Shown: positions 8,406 to 17,417 of the stretch, piece after piece | Position numbering within the stretch: position 1 is the stretch's first letter | Layout of the letters: every line of letters starts with the position of its first letter | NCBI GenBank assembly: GCA_934445035.1 | Contig: CAKSDI010000002.1 | Location: 62,001 to 126,000, forward strand | Reading direction: 5' to 3' | DNA length: 64,000 nucleotides | Source of the DNA: an uncultured Eubacteriales bacterium | GTDB taxonomy: Bacteria > Bacillota > Clostridia > Oscillospirales > Acutalibacteraceae | Notes under the pieces: model-generated | Databases searched by the model: none | What the model was told of the DNA's origin: nothing | The model's input: the letters and a program-made list of their open reading frames with translations, nothing else | Position numbers and translations under genes: made by a program

Positions 8406-9005
8406 ATGAATATAGTTTGTCTTGATATGGAGGGCGTTTTAGTCCCTGAAATATGGATAGCTTTCGCTAACGAAACAAAAATTCCCGAGCTTAAGCTCAC
8501 CACGCGTGACGAGCCCGATTATGATAAGCTTATGAAGTACAGGCTTGATATCCTTAAGAAGCATAATTTAGGAATTAATGAAATTAAAGCAACGATAGCT
8601 AAAATCGATATTATGCCGGGCGCAAAGGAATTTTTGGATAAGTTAAGAAAAATCACGCAGGTGATAATTTTAAGCGATACATTCGAGCAGTTTGCCGCAC
8701 CCCTTATGGAAAAGCTCGGAATGCCCACTATTTTTTGCAACACGCTTGAGATCGGGGAAAACGGAATGATCACCGGTTATAAAATGCGCTGCAAAAACTC
8801 TAAGCTTACCACTGTTAAAGCCCTGCAGTCAATAGGGTATGACACTATAGCCGCAGGCGACAGCTTTAACGATCTCGGAATGATAAAGGCAAGTAAAGCG
8901 GGATTTCTCTTTAAGAGTACCGAAAGCATAAAAGCCGATAATCCCGATATTTCGGCATTTGAAGAATATGACGAGCTTTATAACGCTATAAAATCAGCTT
9001 TATAA
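8406..9005 (+). CDS. thrH: ThrH-type phosphoserine phosphatase / homoserine phosphotransferase
   Basis: A 199-residue HAD-superfamily enzyme. Motif I is CLDMEGVLVPE (residues 5-15; nucleophile Asp and acid Asp replaced by Glu as in ThrH), motif II the ILSDT segment near residue 80, and motif IV GDSFNDLGM near 150. ThrH transfers phosphate from phosphoserine to homoserine or hydrolyses phosphoserine, linking serine and threonine metabolism. It is monocistronic with its own promoter and terminator. Confidence 0.9.
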   Translation: MNIVCLDMEGVLVPEIWIAFANETKIPELKLTTRDEPDYDKLMKYRLDILKKHNLGINEIKATIAKIDIMPGAKEFLDKLRKITQVIILSDTFEQFAAPLMEKLGMPTIFCNTLEIGENGMITGYKMRCKNSKLTTVKALQSIGYDTIAAGDSFNDLGMIKASKAGFLFKSTESIKADNPDISAFEEYDELYNAIKSAL

Positions 9006-9013
9006 TAAAAAAT

Positions 9014-9047
9014 ATCCGTAAACCATTTGGTTTACGGATGTTTTTTT
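9014..9047 (+). terminator. Terminator of thrH
   Basis: An 11-bp perfect stem (9014-9024 with 9029-9039), ATTT loop and a T7 run. The A-rich other side means it may also serve the convergent gene ending at 9053. Confidence 0.85.
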
Positions 9048-9052
9048 ATTGT

Positions 9053-10285
9053 CTATCCGATATTAGCAAATTCCGTGGGAGTTCTGTAAGCTTTGGCATA
9101 TTCGATTTTTCCTGCCTTTGCCATTATCAGCTCCGGAACGGTTACAAACTCATAGCCGTCGTCTTTATACTTATCGATAAGCTTAAATGCCGCGTCAACA
9201 AGATTGTATTTCGGGTGAATGATGATTATGCTTCCGTCTTTAGCGCTTAAAAGCTGATTATAAACGGTTTCTGTATCGGCGTCCTCATTGACCTTGATCT
9301 GCGTTGAATCGACCAAAACATTCTTTGTATCCCTTGAAAGCGAAGCGGGATTGTAAATGCCGTTAGGCTCCGCTCCTGCGGGGAGGGGAGAAGGAGTTTT
9401 ATAAATAAATCCCGGAACTCTGAGAAGGAATGAATTATATCCGCCCGCATTTTGTTTTATCAAATTACTGCAGTCTGTTACTTCTTTAACAGGATCGAGA
9501 ACAGTCGTAGTATTTGTTATATATTTTCGGTAAAGCGGGATATGGTTCTGCGTGTGGTTTCCTATAACATGGCCCTCGTTCTTCATTCTTGTAAGAAGAG
9601 CCGAAGAATTTGAGGTTGCATTGATATTTCTGCCTATTACAAAGAAAACAGCCGCAACATTCCTTGATTTGAGCCCGTCAAGCAAATAAGATGTGATCTC
9701 CGCCGGGTGATCGTCAAAAGTAAGAGCTATAAGCTTTTTACCCGAAAAAGCGGTTTTCGCCCAGGAATAAGCGGAATTAAGATCGCCCGTAACCCCGTTT
9801 TTAACCGAGTTTCTTCCAAGCGTTACAAGCGTATTTGTAAGGGAAGTAACAGATTTATTTAAAACGGTGTTGTTTTCTTTAAGTGCCTTTGCTTTTTCTT
9901 TGGTGCTTCCTTTCACTTCGGAAAGAGAAAGAGCGGGAGAAGAGCCGCCTAAAGCAGATATGGCGCTTTGAAGCTCTTTTACTCTGCTTTCAAGAGATTT
10001 ATTCTTTTTGGTATAATTTTCAATATCCAATGTATCCATAAAATCATCCTCGGCAGTTCCGGTGTTAGAATTAGAGGCTTTCGTGCCTTTACTGTTAGTT
10101 TGTTTGCCGGATTTTGACTCTTTGCTTTCAACCTTTGTTCCGTCTTCTTTAACGATCTCTCCGTTTTCATTCACTATGTATTCGGAATAATGATCGTCAG
10201 CTTTATTTTTCTTGCATCCGCAAAAAGAAACAAGCATAAGCGCCGCAATTAAAAAAGCAAGCGATTTTTTCAAAGAAATTTTCAT
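9053..10285 (-). CDS. Polysaccharide deacetylase family lipoprotein
   Basis: A 410-residue secreted enzyme. The N-terminus has Lys residues, a hydrophobic signal and a Cys pair (SFCGCKK) that fits a lipoprotein site; residues 30-170 are Lys/Ser/Thr-rich and partly helical. The NodB-like catalytic domain starts about residue 180: motif 1 reads TFDDHP instead of the usual TFDDGP, and motif 2 GNHTQNH keeps the two metal-binding His. It probably deacetylates cell-wall or capsular glycans at the surface. The ATG at 10285 is preceded by AAGAGG. Confidence 0.85.
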   Translation of the reverse strand: MKISLKKSLAFLIAALMLVSFCGCKKNKADDHYSEYIVNENGEIVKEDGTKVESKESKSGKQTNSKGTKASNSNTGTAEDDFMDTLDIENYTKKNKSLESRVKELQSAISALGGSSPALSLSEVKGSTKEKAKALKENNTVLNKSVTSLTNTLVTLGRNSVKNGVTGDLNSAYSWAKTAFSGKKLIALTFDDHPAEITSYLLDGLKSRNVAAVFFVIGRNINATSNSSALLTRMKNEGHVIGNHTQNHIPLYRKYITNTTTVLDPVKEVTDCSNLIKQNAGGYNSFLLRVPGFIYKTPSPLPAGAEPNGIYNPASLSRDTKNVLVDSTQIKVNEDADTETVYNQLLSAKDGSIIIIHPKYNLVDAAFKLIDKYKDDGYEFVTVPELIMAKAGKIEYAKAYRTPTEFANIG

Positions 10286-10381
10286 AAATAACCTCTTTCC
10301 TCTTAAATTTGCACAAAAAATCAAAAAATTGTTTTAAAATATTATATCATATTGCAAAGTTCTTTGCAAATGCTTTTTTCA

Positions 10382-12241
10382 TTATTTTGTGATAAAAGAG
10401 AATTCTCCGCTTAAAAGTGAGAGCCTGCACTTATCGGGCGCTTTCCCGAGAGCAGGGGAAAGAGAATTATATTCTTTTGGAATATCAACCGAAAATTCGG
10501 CATCCGAGAGGTTTATTATAACAAGCGCTCTTGATTTGCCTGATTTTCTTTCAAATCCGAAAATTCCTTCAGGCAGTTCCCACGGCACATAATCTCCGCC
10601 TTCAAACGCTTTGCATTTAGCCCTCTTATTTCCGAGAGTTTTATAAAATTCCAAAAGCTCCTTATCTTCTTTGCCCCAGGGATAATAGCCTCTGCAGAAA
10701 GGATCGAATCCGCCCGTCATTCCCGCCTCGTCGCCGTAATAAAGAGAGGGGATCCCGGGGAGGGTATATTGCAAAAGCGCGGCAAGCTTAAGTCTTTTTT
10801 TAGCAAATTCATATTTTTCCGGTGATAATTCCATTTTCGATTGCGCCGCGCGGTCGGAAAAATCATCATTATTTTGAGAAAGTCGGGTCAAAATTCTTGC
10901 CGTATCGTGAGTGCCGATATGATTCATCATAAGGTCCACGGCGGTTTTAGGATAGTTTTCAAGAACTTCAAATACAGTTTCTTTTATCCCTTTTGAATTT
11001 CCCGTTCTAATATAATCTATGATAGCATTCGCAAAAGGATAATTCATAACGGAATCAAGCTGTTTTCCTCTTAAAAAGCGTCTTCTTTTGCCGTAGCTTA
11101 TTTTGTTGGTTGCGTCTTCCCAGACTTCGCCCAAAAGATAAGAGCTTTTATTTTCTGATTTCACGGCAATTCTTATGTTATCGAGGAATTCGTCGGGCAG
11201 TTCGTCTGCCACATCAAGGCGCCAGCCGTCTGCTCCGAGCCTTTGCCAATGCCTTAAAACGCCGTTTTCGCCCGTGATAAATTCGGTAAAAGACTTTGAG
11301 TTTTCATTGGTTTCGGGAAGAGATCTAACTCCCCACCAGGCGGAATAATCATCGGGATAATTCTTAAAATTATACCACTCGGTAAAAGGAGAATTATAAT
11401 CGTTATAAGCGCCCTTATCACCGTATCGCTTATATTTATTGAAATATAAGCTGTCGTCGCCTGTGTGGGAAAACACACCGTCAAGAATAATATGTATATT
11501 CTTTTTATGCGCCGCTTTGCACAGTGAAACGAAATCTTTTTCATTTCCAAGCAAAGGATCGATCTTTAAATAATCGGCGGTGTTATACCTATGATTTGAA
11601 TGAGCCTCGAAAATAGGATTTATATAAATGCAGGTGACATTGAGGCTCTTTAAATAATCAAGCTTTTCTTCTATTCCTTTTAGGTTTCCGCAATAATAAT
11701 CGTTGCCCAAAAAATCGGGGGAGATATCCTGCCTGTATGCGGGTCTTGCGGATTTATCCTTTACGATATACCTATCGTTAAAAGGACTGCAAAGAGGCTT
11801 ATCGGCATCAAAAAATCTATCGGGGAATATCTGATAAATTATTCCTCCGCTTAGCCATCCGGGCTTTTTTTCGTCGTCTTCAAAAACCGTCAGCTGCCAG
11901 AATTCGGGATACTCTTTTGAAACTATTCCTCTGCCTTCGCTTTCTTTTGTAACGAAAAAATCACCGAAAGGACTTGTATACTTAAAGGCATAAAAATAAA
12001 GCCCCTCTTTTAAATTAAGAGTAGTTTCATAAAAGAAATAATCTTCTAAGGCTTCGCCTGTTTTTAAAAGGGGAATATAGGTATCGATAGAGTCGCTGTC
12101 ATTTTTAAAAATGAGATAAGCCGTGCCGCACTGAGCGTCTTTATGCAGCAGAAGCCTCAGCCGCAGATCTGTATCTGCGGCCAAGGCGCCTTTTTTAGAT
12201 TTATAGAGCTCTGATCTTGAATCGAATGGATAATAATTCAT
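10382..12241 (-). CDS. GH13 alpha-amylase family enzyme (neopullulanase/maltogenic type)
   Basis: A 619-residue cytosolic enzyme without a signal peptide. An N-terminal beta domain (residues 1-130) precedes the (beta/alpha)8 barrel. Catalytic regions are visible: DGVFSHTG (region I), DGWRLDVAD near 337-345 with the nucleophile Asp, GEVWED near 370 with the acid Glu, and NHIGTHDTAR near 440. The N-terminal extension and cytosolic location suit a neopullulanase/cyclomaltodextrinase that trims maltodextrins or glycogen branches. It starts 3 nt after glgP, so both act on the same glucan. Confidence 0.93.
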   Translation of the reverse strand: MNYYPFDSRSELYKSKKGALAADTDLRLRLLLHKDAQCGTAYLIFKNDSDSIDTYIPLLKTGEALEDYFFYETTLNLKEGLYFYAFKYTSPFGDFFVTKESEGRGIVSKEYPEFWQLTVFEDDEKKPGWLSGGIIYQIFPDRFFDADKPLCSPFNDRYIVKDKSARPAYRQDISPDFLGNDYYCGNLKGIEEKLDYLKSLNVTCIYINPIFEAHSNHRYNTADYLKIDPLLGNEKDFVSLCKAAHKKNIHIILDGVFSHTGDDSLYFNKYKRYGDKGAYNDYNSPFTEWYNFKNYPDDYSAWWGVRSLPETNENSKSFTEFITGENGVLRHWQRLGADGWRLDVADELPDEFLDNIRIAVKSENKSSYLLGEVWEDATNKISYGKRRRFLRGKQLDSVMNYPFANAIIDYIRTGNSKGIKETVFEVLENYPKTAVDLMMNHIGTHDTARILTRLSQNNDDFSDRAAQSKMELSPEKYEFAKKRLKLAALLQYTLPGIPSLYYGDEAGMTGGFDPFCRGYYPWGKEDKELLEFYKTLGNKRAKCKAFEGGDYVPWELPEGIFGFERKSGKSRALVIINLSDAEFSVDIPKEYNSLSPALGKAPDKCRLSLLSGEFSFITK

Positions 12242-12244
12242 ATA

Positions 12245-14647
12245 TTATTTAACCGGTTTTATATGCCAGATATTATCGGCATAATCTTTTATTGATCTGT
12301 CTGCGGCAAAAATTCCGGAATTTGCGATATTTACAAGCGACATTCTGTTCCACTTAAGCGAGTCCTTATAAAGCTCGGTCGCCTTATCCTGAGCAAGGCA
12401 ATAATCGGCAAAATCGCCGAGAGCCATATAAGTGTCAACATTTTTAAGAGTGTTGTAAATATTATCGAATTTCTTGCCGTCGATACCCTTGCCTATAAAG
12501 TCGAGAGCGGCTCTTAATTCAGAATTGTTGTTATAATAAAGCTGAGGATTATAGCCGTTTTTCTGGAGATTTAGAACTTCGGGAGTTCTCATTCCGAAGA
12601 TTATGATGTTATCATCTCCGACAGCCTGGTGAATCTCGACATTTGCGCCGTCTTCCGTACCTAAGGTAATAGCGCCGTTAAGCATAAATTTCATATTGCT
12701 TGTTCCGCTGGCTTCTGTGGAAGCAAGGGATATCTGCTCGCTTATTTCTGCCGCAGGTATCATAAGCTCCGCTAAAGTTACCTTATAGTCTTCTAAGAAT
12801 ACGACTTTGATTTTTCCTTTAAGCGCCGGATCGTTGTCTATAACCTTTGAAAGCTTATAGATCATCTGAATTATTTCTTTGGCGAAGAGATAACCCGAAG
12901 CCGCTTTTGCTCCGAAAATATAAGTTTTGGGAGTGAAAGGAGCATTGGGATTATTCTTGATATAAAGATAATCTCTTATAATATGAAGCGCGTTCATATG
13001 CTGGCGCTTGTATTCGTGAAGTCTTTTGACCTGCATATCCACGATAGAATGAGGATCGATATCAATAGAATAATTCGATTTGATATAATTAGAAATTCTA
13101 ATCTTATTATTAAGCTTTATTTCTGCAAGCTTTTTTAATACCGTTTCATCATCATAATAAGCTTTAAGCTTTGAAAGCTCGGAAGCATTGAGGATAAATC
13201 CGTCGCCGATGAGATCGGTAATAAGCTTTGAAAGCTCGGGATTTGCCTGGCAGAGCCATCTGCGGTGAGCAATTCCGTTTGTAACATTAGTAAACTTTTT
13301 GGGAGTAAGCTTATAATAATCGTTAAACAGTTCGTTTTTGATTATATCGCTGTGGAGCTTTGAAACGCCGTTTACCGTGTGGCAGGTGGCAACACAGAGG
13401 TTTGCCATTCTGATTACGCCGTTCTGTATAATAGCCGTTTTTTCAGCCAGTGCGCTGTCGCCCGTAGTGTTTAAAATATGCTCTCTGTATCTGCGGTCGA
13501 TTTCCTTGACTATCATATAAATTCTCGGAAGTCTTTCTTTGAAAAGGCTTTCCTGCCAGCATTCAAGAGCCTCGCTCATGATCGTGTGGTTAGTGTAAGC
13601 CATTGTTTTAGTAACAATGCCCCACGCTTTTTCCCAGGAATATCCGCACTCATCAAGCAAAAGGCGCATAATCTCAGGGATCGCGAGGGTGGGATGAGTG
13701 TCGTTTATATGAATTGCGACCTTTTCGGGAAGATTTTCAAGAGAGTTGTATTTTCTCATATGTCTTCTGAGAATATCCTGAATAGATGCGGAAACGAGGA
13801 AATACTGCTGCCTTAATCTTAAAGATTTTCCTTCGATATGGTTATCTTCGGGGTATAAGACCTTGGAGATAGCCTCTGTCATAGCTCTTTGCTCCAAAGC
13901 TCTCACATAATCGCCCTGATTAAACGCGCTCATATTGAAGTCTTCGCACTCTGCGCTCCAAAGCCTTAAAACGCTGACGGTCTTACCGTCTTTTCCTGCA
14001 ACCTTAAGGTCATAAGGCATAGCGTGAACATTGTGGAAATCTTTATGCTCAACATGGTGATAACTGCCGTCCCACCATTCGTCGATATATCCGTCAAAAT
14101 GAACGTCTACAGCAGAAGAGGGGCGCTGCTCAAGCCAAACGCCTCCGCCGGGGAGCCAGAAATCCGGCATTTCGGTCTGCCAACCGTCAACAAGCTTCTG
14201 TCTGAAAATACCAAGCTCGTATCTTATGCAGTAACCCATAGCGCTGTAACCGCCGGTAGCAAGCGCGTCTAAAAAACACGCCGCAAGACGGCCGAGTCCG
14301 CCGTTGCCAAGGCCCGCGTCGGGCTCGAAATCATAGAGCTTTTCAAGCTTGACATTATATTTCTTAAGAGCCTGCCTCATATTATCGGTAAGGTCGAGAT
14401 TAAACAGATTGTTTTTAAGCGATCTGCCCATTAAAAATTCCATAGAGAGGTAATAAACGGTTTTTGCGCCCTGTTCGTCGACCTTTTTTCTGAAAGCGGC
14501 TTTTCTGTCGCTCATTATATCAAGAAGAACCAAAACGCAGGCTTTATAAAATATATCGTCGTCTGCCTGTTCGGGAGTAACTCCGAAATTGTGCGAAAGC
14601 TTAAGTTCAAGCATTTCTGAAAGTTTTGCTGCACTGTAATTATTCAT
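12245..14647 (-). CDS. glgP: Glycogen/maltodextrin phosphorylase
   Basis: An 800-residue GT35 enzyme that releases glucose-1-phosphate from alpha-1,4-glucans in the cytosol. The PLP-site motif EASGTSNMKFMLNG lies near residue 645-660 with the Schiff-base Lys, and FEPDAGLGNGGLGRLAACF is present near 105-125. I chose the ATG at 14647, preceded by GGAG 8 nt upstream; an upstream TTG in frame is less likely. The GH13 enzyme follows immediately. The phosphosugar mutase encoded at 60.9 kb could convert its product to glucose-6-phosphate. Confidence 0.96.
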   Translation of the reverse strand: MNNYSAAKLSEMLELKLSHNFGVTPEQADDDIFYKACVLVLLDIMSDRKAAFRKKVDEQGAKTVYYLSMEFLMGRSLKNNLFNLDLTDNMRQALKKYNVKLEKLYDFEPDAGLGNGGLGRLAACFLDALATGGYSAMGYCIRYELGIFRQKLVDGWQTEMPDFWLPGGGVWLEQRPSSAVDVHFDGYIDEWWDGSYHHVEHKDFHNVHAMPYDLKVAGKDGKTVSVLRLWSAECEDFNMSAFNQGDYVRALEQRAMTEAISKVLYPEDNHIEGKSLRLRQQYFLVSASIQDILRRHMRKYNSLENLPEKVAIHINDTHPTLAIPEIMRLLLDECGYSWEKAWGIVTKTMAYTNHTIMSEALECWQESLFKERLPRIYMIVKEIDRRYREHILNTTGDSALAEKTAIIQNGVIRMANLCVATCHTVNGVSKLHSDIIKNELFNDYYKLTPKKFTNVTNGIAHRRWLCQANPELSKLITDLIGDGFILNASELSKLKAYYDDETVLKKLAEIKLNNKIRISNYIKSNYSIDIDPHSIVDMQVKRLHEYKRQHMNALHIIRDYLYIKNNPNAPFTPKTYIFGAKAASGYLFAKEIIQMIYKLSKVIDNDPALKGKIKVVFLEDYKVTLAELMIPAAEISEQISLASTEASGTSNMKFMLNGAITLGTEDGANVEIHQAVGDDNIIIFGMRTPEVLNLQKNGYNPQLYYNNNSELRAALDFIGKGIDGKKFDNIYNTLKNVDTYMALGDFADYCLAQDKATELYKDSLKWNRMSLVNIANSGIFAADRSIKDYADNIWHIKPVK

Positions 14648-14700
14648 TTTCACATCTCCATAAATCAAGATATATTTCTTTTTATATTGTTTACTCTTAT

Positions 14701-14729
14701 ATGATACAATATTCCTAAGTATTTTTCAA
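14701..14729 (-). promoter_or_regulatory. Promoter of glgP and the GH13 gene
   Basis: On the minus strand TTGAAA (14729-14724) and TATCAT (14706-14701) are separated by 17 bp, 54 nt before the start codon of glgP. Confidence 0.65.
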
Positions 14730-14852
14730 GTGTTATTATAGATAAAAAATATCAAAATTTTAGTCAAAATTCACAAAAGTGATTTTTAAAATCCGTGGTT
14801 TTTAAAAAATATTATGCAAAAAGCACTAATTTTAATAAAAAATAAAAATCAG

Positions 14853-14881
14853 TTGAAGAATTTGAGGAATTGAGCTATAAT
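14853..14881 (+). promoter_or_regulatory. Promoter of azlCD
   Basis: TTGAAG (14853-14858) and TATAAT (14876-14881) are separated by 17 bp, giving a leader of about 25 nt before azlC. Confidence 0.7.
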
Positions 14882-14911
14882 GTTCTATGCAATCTCACGC
14901 GGGGTGAATTT

Positions 14912-15634
14912 ATGCAGAATGATAAAAGGTTTTTAAGCGGGGTTAAGGACGGTATGCCTGTTTGTATAGGCTATCTTGCGGTTGCGTTTGCTTTTGGAAT
15001 ATCTGCGGTTTCACAAGGGTTGTCCGCTTTTCAGGCAACTCTTATTTCTATGGCGAATGTCACTTCGGCAGGTCAGCTTGCGGCTGTGCCGATAATAGTT
15101 TCTGGCGGAGCTTATTTTGAGTTAGCTCTTAGCCAGCTTATAATCAATTTAAGATACGCGCTTATGTCGGTTTCTCTCTCGCAGAGGTTTGACGGGTCTG
15201 TAACAACGCTTGACAGGTTTATTCTTTCGTTTGTTAATACTGACGAAATTTTTGCTATAGGCGCCTCAAAGCCCGGAATGTTAAACCGGCAGTATATGTA
15301 CGGATTGATCTTAACTCCTTATATCGGGTGGAGCATAGGCACAGTCATAGGCGCCGCGGCAGGTAATATTTTGCCCGCAGTTCTTATAAACGCTCTTAAT
15401 CTTGCGATTTACGGAATGTTTATAGCAATAGTTGTGCCTGTTGCGCACAGCGATAAAAGCGTTCTTGCGTGCGTGGCGATTTCGGTGGCGCTTAGCTGTG
15501 CGTTTAAATATATTCCTTTTCTTAAATCGGTGCAGAGCGGATTTGTTATAATAATCTGCGCGCTTATTTCCTCTTGTATAATGGCGGCTTTAAAGCCCAT
15601 TGAAGTTCAGGAAGAAACGGGAGGGGAAGACTGA
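14912..15634 (+). CDS. azlC: Branched-chain amino-acid exporter large subunit AzlC
   Basis: A 240-residue membrane protein of the AzlC/LIV-E family with the typical N-terminal segment GVKDGMPVCIGYLAVAFAFG and about five to six membrane helices. With AzlD it exports branched-chain amino acids or analogues. The ATG at 14912 is supported by a GGGGTGA site; an upstream TTG in frame falls inside the promoter. Its stop overlaps the azlD start by one base (TGATG), which implies translational coupling. Confidence 0.92.
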   Translation: MQNDKRFLSGVKDGMPVCIGYLAVAFAFGISAVSQGLSAFQATLISMANVTSAGQLAAVPIIVSGGAYFELALSQLIINLRYALMSVSLSQRFDGSVTTLDRFILSFVNTDEIFAIGASKPGMLNRQYMYGLILTPYIGWSIGTVIGAAAGNILPAVLINALNLAIYGMFIAIVVPVAHSDKSVLACVAISVALSCAFKYIPFLKSVQSGFVIIICALISSCIMAALKPIEVQEETGGED

Positions 15635-15957
15635 TGAATTGGACAAGATTTTTATGCAGTCTTGCAGTAATGGCAGGCGTAACCTATCTTATAAGAATGC
15701 TTCCTATGGTGCTTATTAAGAAAAAAATCACCAATAGATATCTTTTATCGGTTCTGCATTATATGCCGTATGCGGTTTTGTCTTGTATGACGGTGCCGGG
15801 TTTTTTGTATGCCACAGGCAATATTTACTCGGCGATATGCGGATTTATCGTCGCTTTTGTTTTGGGGTGGAAAAAGTCAAGCCTTGTAGTAGTTGCCGCA
15901 GGGGCGAGCGGCGGAGCGCTTTTGTGCGAGCTGATAATTAAATATGTGATAAAATAA
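15634..15957 (+). CDS. azlD: Branched-chain amino-acid exporter small subunit AzlD
   Basis: A 107-residue protein with four hydrophobic segments and the family motif VTYLIRMLPMVLIKKKI at residues 18-34. It forms the two-component exporter with AzlC. It is the last gene of the operon, closed 1-2 nt later by a strong terminator. Confidence 0.9.
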   Translation: MNWTRFLCSLAVMAGVTYLIRMLPMVLIKKKITNRYLLSVLHYMPYAVLSCMTVPGFLYATGNIYSAICGFIVAFVLGWKKSSLVVVAAGASGGALLCELIIKYVIK

Positions 15958-15958
15958 A

Positions 15959-15988
15959 GAAATCGGCTAAAAAAGCCGATTTCTTTTT
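15959..15988. terminator. Bidirectional terminator between azlD and the flavodiiron gene
   Basis: A 10-bp perfect stem (15959-15968 with 15974-15983) with T-runs in both orientations, placed between convergent genes. Confidence 0.85.
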
Positions 15989-17150
15989 ATTTTCCGCAAA
16001 GCTCGCAGGCTAAAGCTTCCAACTGCTCTTTGTTTTCATCATTTAAAGCGGATATGATTTTAACCGTTTGTTCTGTAAAGGTTATATTTTTGCTCTTTTC
16101 AAATTTATCGCGCATTATTTTTGCGGCGGTGGGCGCCCAGAAGCCGTTTTCGATCAAAGCTATTGTTTTATTCTGAAAATTTCTTTCCGTGAGATGATCG
16201 ATAAACTCTTTCATAAACGGAAAAATATCGGAATTATATGTAGTTGTGGCAAGAACGAGCCTGTCATACCTGAAAGCGTCTTCCACAGCTTCCGCCATAT
16301 CGCACCTTGCAAGATCGTTGACAGCTATTTTTTCACAGCCTTTTTGTTTAAGCTTTTCGGCAAGCAGTTTTGCGGCTTTTTCGGTATTTCCGTAAACAGA
16401 GGTGTAACAAATGCACACGCCTTTTGTTTCTGATCTGTAGGAAGACCATATATCGTAAAGATTTAAATAGTAACTAAGATCTTCTGTCAGTACCGGTCCG
16501 TGAAGAGGGCATATTTTTTCTATTTCAAGCGCCGACGCTTTTTTAAGCAGATTTTGAACCTGCACACCGAATTTACCCACAATTCCGAAATAATATCTTC
16601 TTGCTTCGCACGCCCAGTCTTCATCAGTATCATAGGCGCCGAATTTTCCGAAACCGTCCGCAGAGAAAAGGACTTTTTCTTTGCTTTCATATGTAACCAT
16701 AACTTCCGGCCAATGCACCATAGGAGCAAAAATGAAGTTAAGAGTGTGCTCTCCGAGGGAGAGGGTATCGCCGTCTTTTACAAGCACGGTTTTTTCCGTC
16801 AGATCGAGATTAAAAAAGTTTTTTATCATAGCAAGCGCTTTAGCGTTTGTTACGAGTTTGCAGTCAGGATAAGAATTTAAAAGGTTTAAAATGTTAGCCG
16901 AGTGATCGGGCTCCATATGCTGAACAATAAGAAAATCGGGATTTTTTCCGCATAATTCGCGCTTTAAATTTTCAAGCCATTCGTCTGTAAAATTTGCGTC
17001 AACAGTATCCATAACAGCAATTTTATCATCAATTATAACATAAGAATTGTAAGCCATTCCGTTCGGCACTGTGTATTGCCCCTCGAATAGGTCGATATTT
17101 TTGTCGTTTACTCCGATGTATCTGATGTCTTTTGAAATATTCATTTCCAT
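15987..17150 (-). CDS. FprA-type flavodiiron protein (A-type flavoprotein)
   Basis: A 387-residue soluble enzyme. The metallo-beta-lactamase half (residues 1-245) carries the diiron ligands, including HMEPDH near 80, and the flavodoxin half begins about residue 250 with ICYTSVYGNTEKAA, the FMN phosphate loop. Such proteins reduce O2 to water or NO to N2O and protect anaerobes from oxidative or nitrosative stress. AAGGAG precedes the ATG at 17150. No rubredoxin or NADH oxidoreductase partner gene is adjacent. It is a single gene. Confidence 0.93.
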   Translation of the reverse strand: MEMNISKDIRYIGVNDKNIDLFEGQYTVPNGMAYNSYVIIDDKIAVMDTVDANFTDEWLENLKRELCGKNPDFLIVQHMEPDHSANILNLLNSYPDCKLVTNAKALAMIKNFFNLDLTEKTVLVKDGDTLSLGEHTLNFIFAPMVHWPEVMVTYESKEKVLFSADGFGKFGAYDTDEDWACEARRYYFGIVGKFGVQVQNLLKKASALEIEKICPLHGPVLTEDLSYYLNLYDIWSSYRSETKGVCICYTSVYGNTEKAAKLLAEKLKQKGCEKIAVNDLARCDMAEAVEDAFRYDRLVLATTTYNSDIFPFMKEFIDHLTERNFQNKTIALIENGFWAPTAAKIMRDKFEKSKNITFTEQTVKIISALNDENKEQLEALACELCGK

Positions 17151-17247
17151 ATAGGTGCTCCTTTTTGAATTTTCTTATAGCATTATATAACAAAATTTTA
17201 CAAAAATCAATAATTATTCCTGATTTTTAAAAATTTTTTTATTTTTA

Positions 17248-17277
17248 TTGACAATTATTTATATTGTATGTTATAAT
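17248..17277 (+). promoter_or_regulatory. Promoter of the tRNA-Ala gene
   Basis: TTGACA at 17248-17253 and TATAAT at 17272-17277 are spaced 18 bp, 19 nt before the tRNA 5' end. Confidence 0.7.
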
Positions 17278-17296
17278 CAGCTATATCATTTTTTAC

Positions 17297-17372
17297 GGGG
17301 CATTAGCTCAGCTGGGAGAGCGCTACACTGGCAGTGTAGAGGTCAGCGGTTCGATCCCGCTATGCTCCACCA
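17297..17372 (+). tRNA. tRNA-Ala (GGC anticodon)
   Basis: A complete 76-nt cloverleaf including the encoded CCA: acceptor GGGGCAT pairing with ATGCTCC, D arm GCTCAGCTGGGAGAGC, anticodon stem CTACA/TGTAG with loop CTGGCAG (anticodon GGC), and T arm AGCGG-TTCGATC-CCGCT. It is followed directly by a terminator. Confidence 0.97.
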
Positions 17373-17416
17373 AAAAAACCGCAGTCAGTAAAATTACTGA
17401 CTGCGGTTTTTTGTTT
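17373..17416. terminator. Terminator after tRNA-Ala
   Basis: A stem of about 17 bp (up to 17390 with 17395 onward, loop 17391-17394) followed by T6GT6. The A-rich left side lets it also end the convergent GH31 transcript. Confidence 0.9.
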
Positions 17417-17417
17417 T

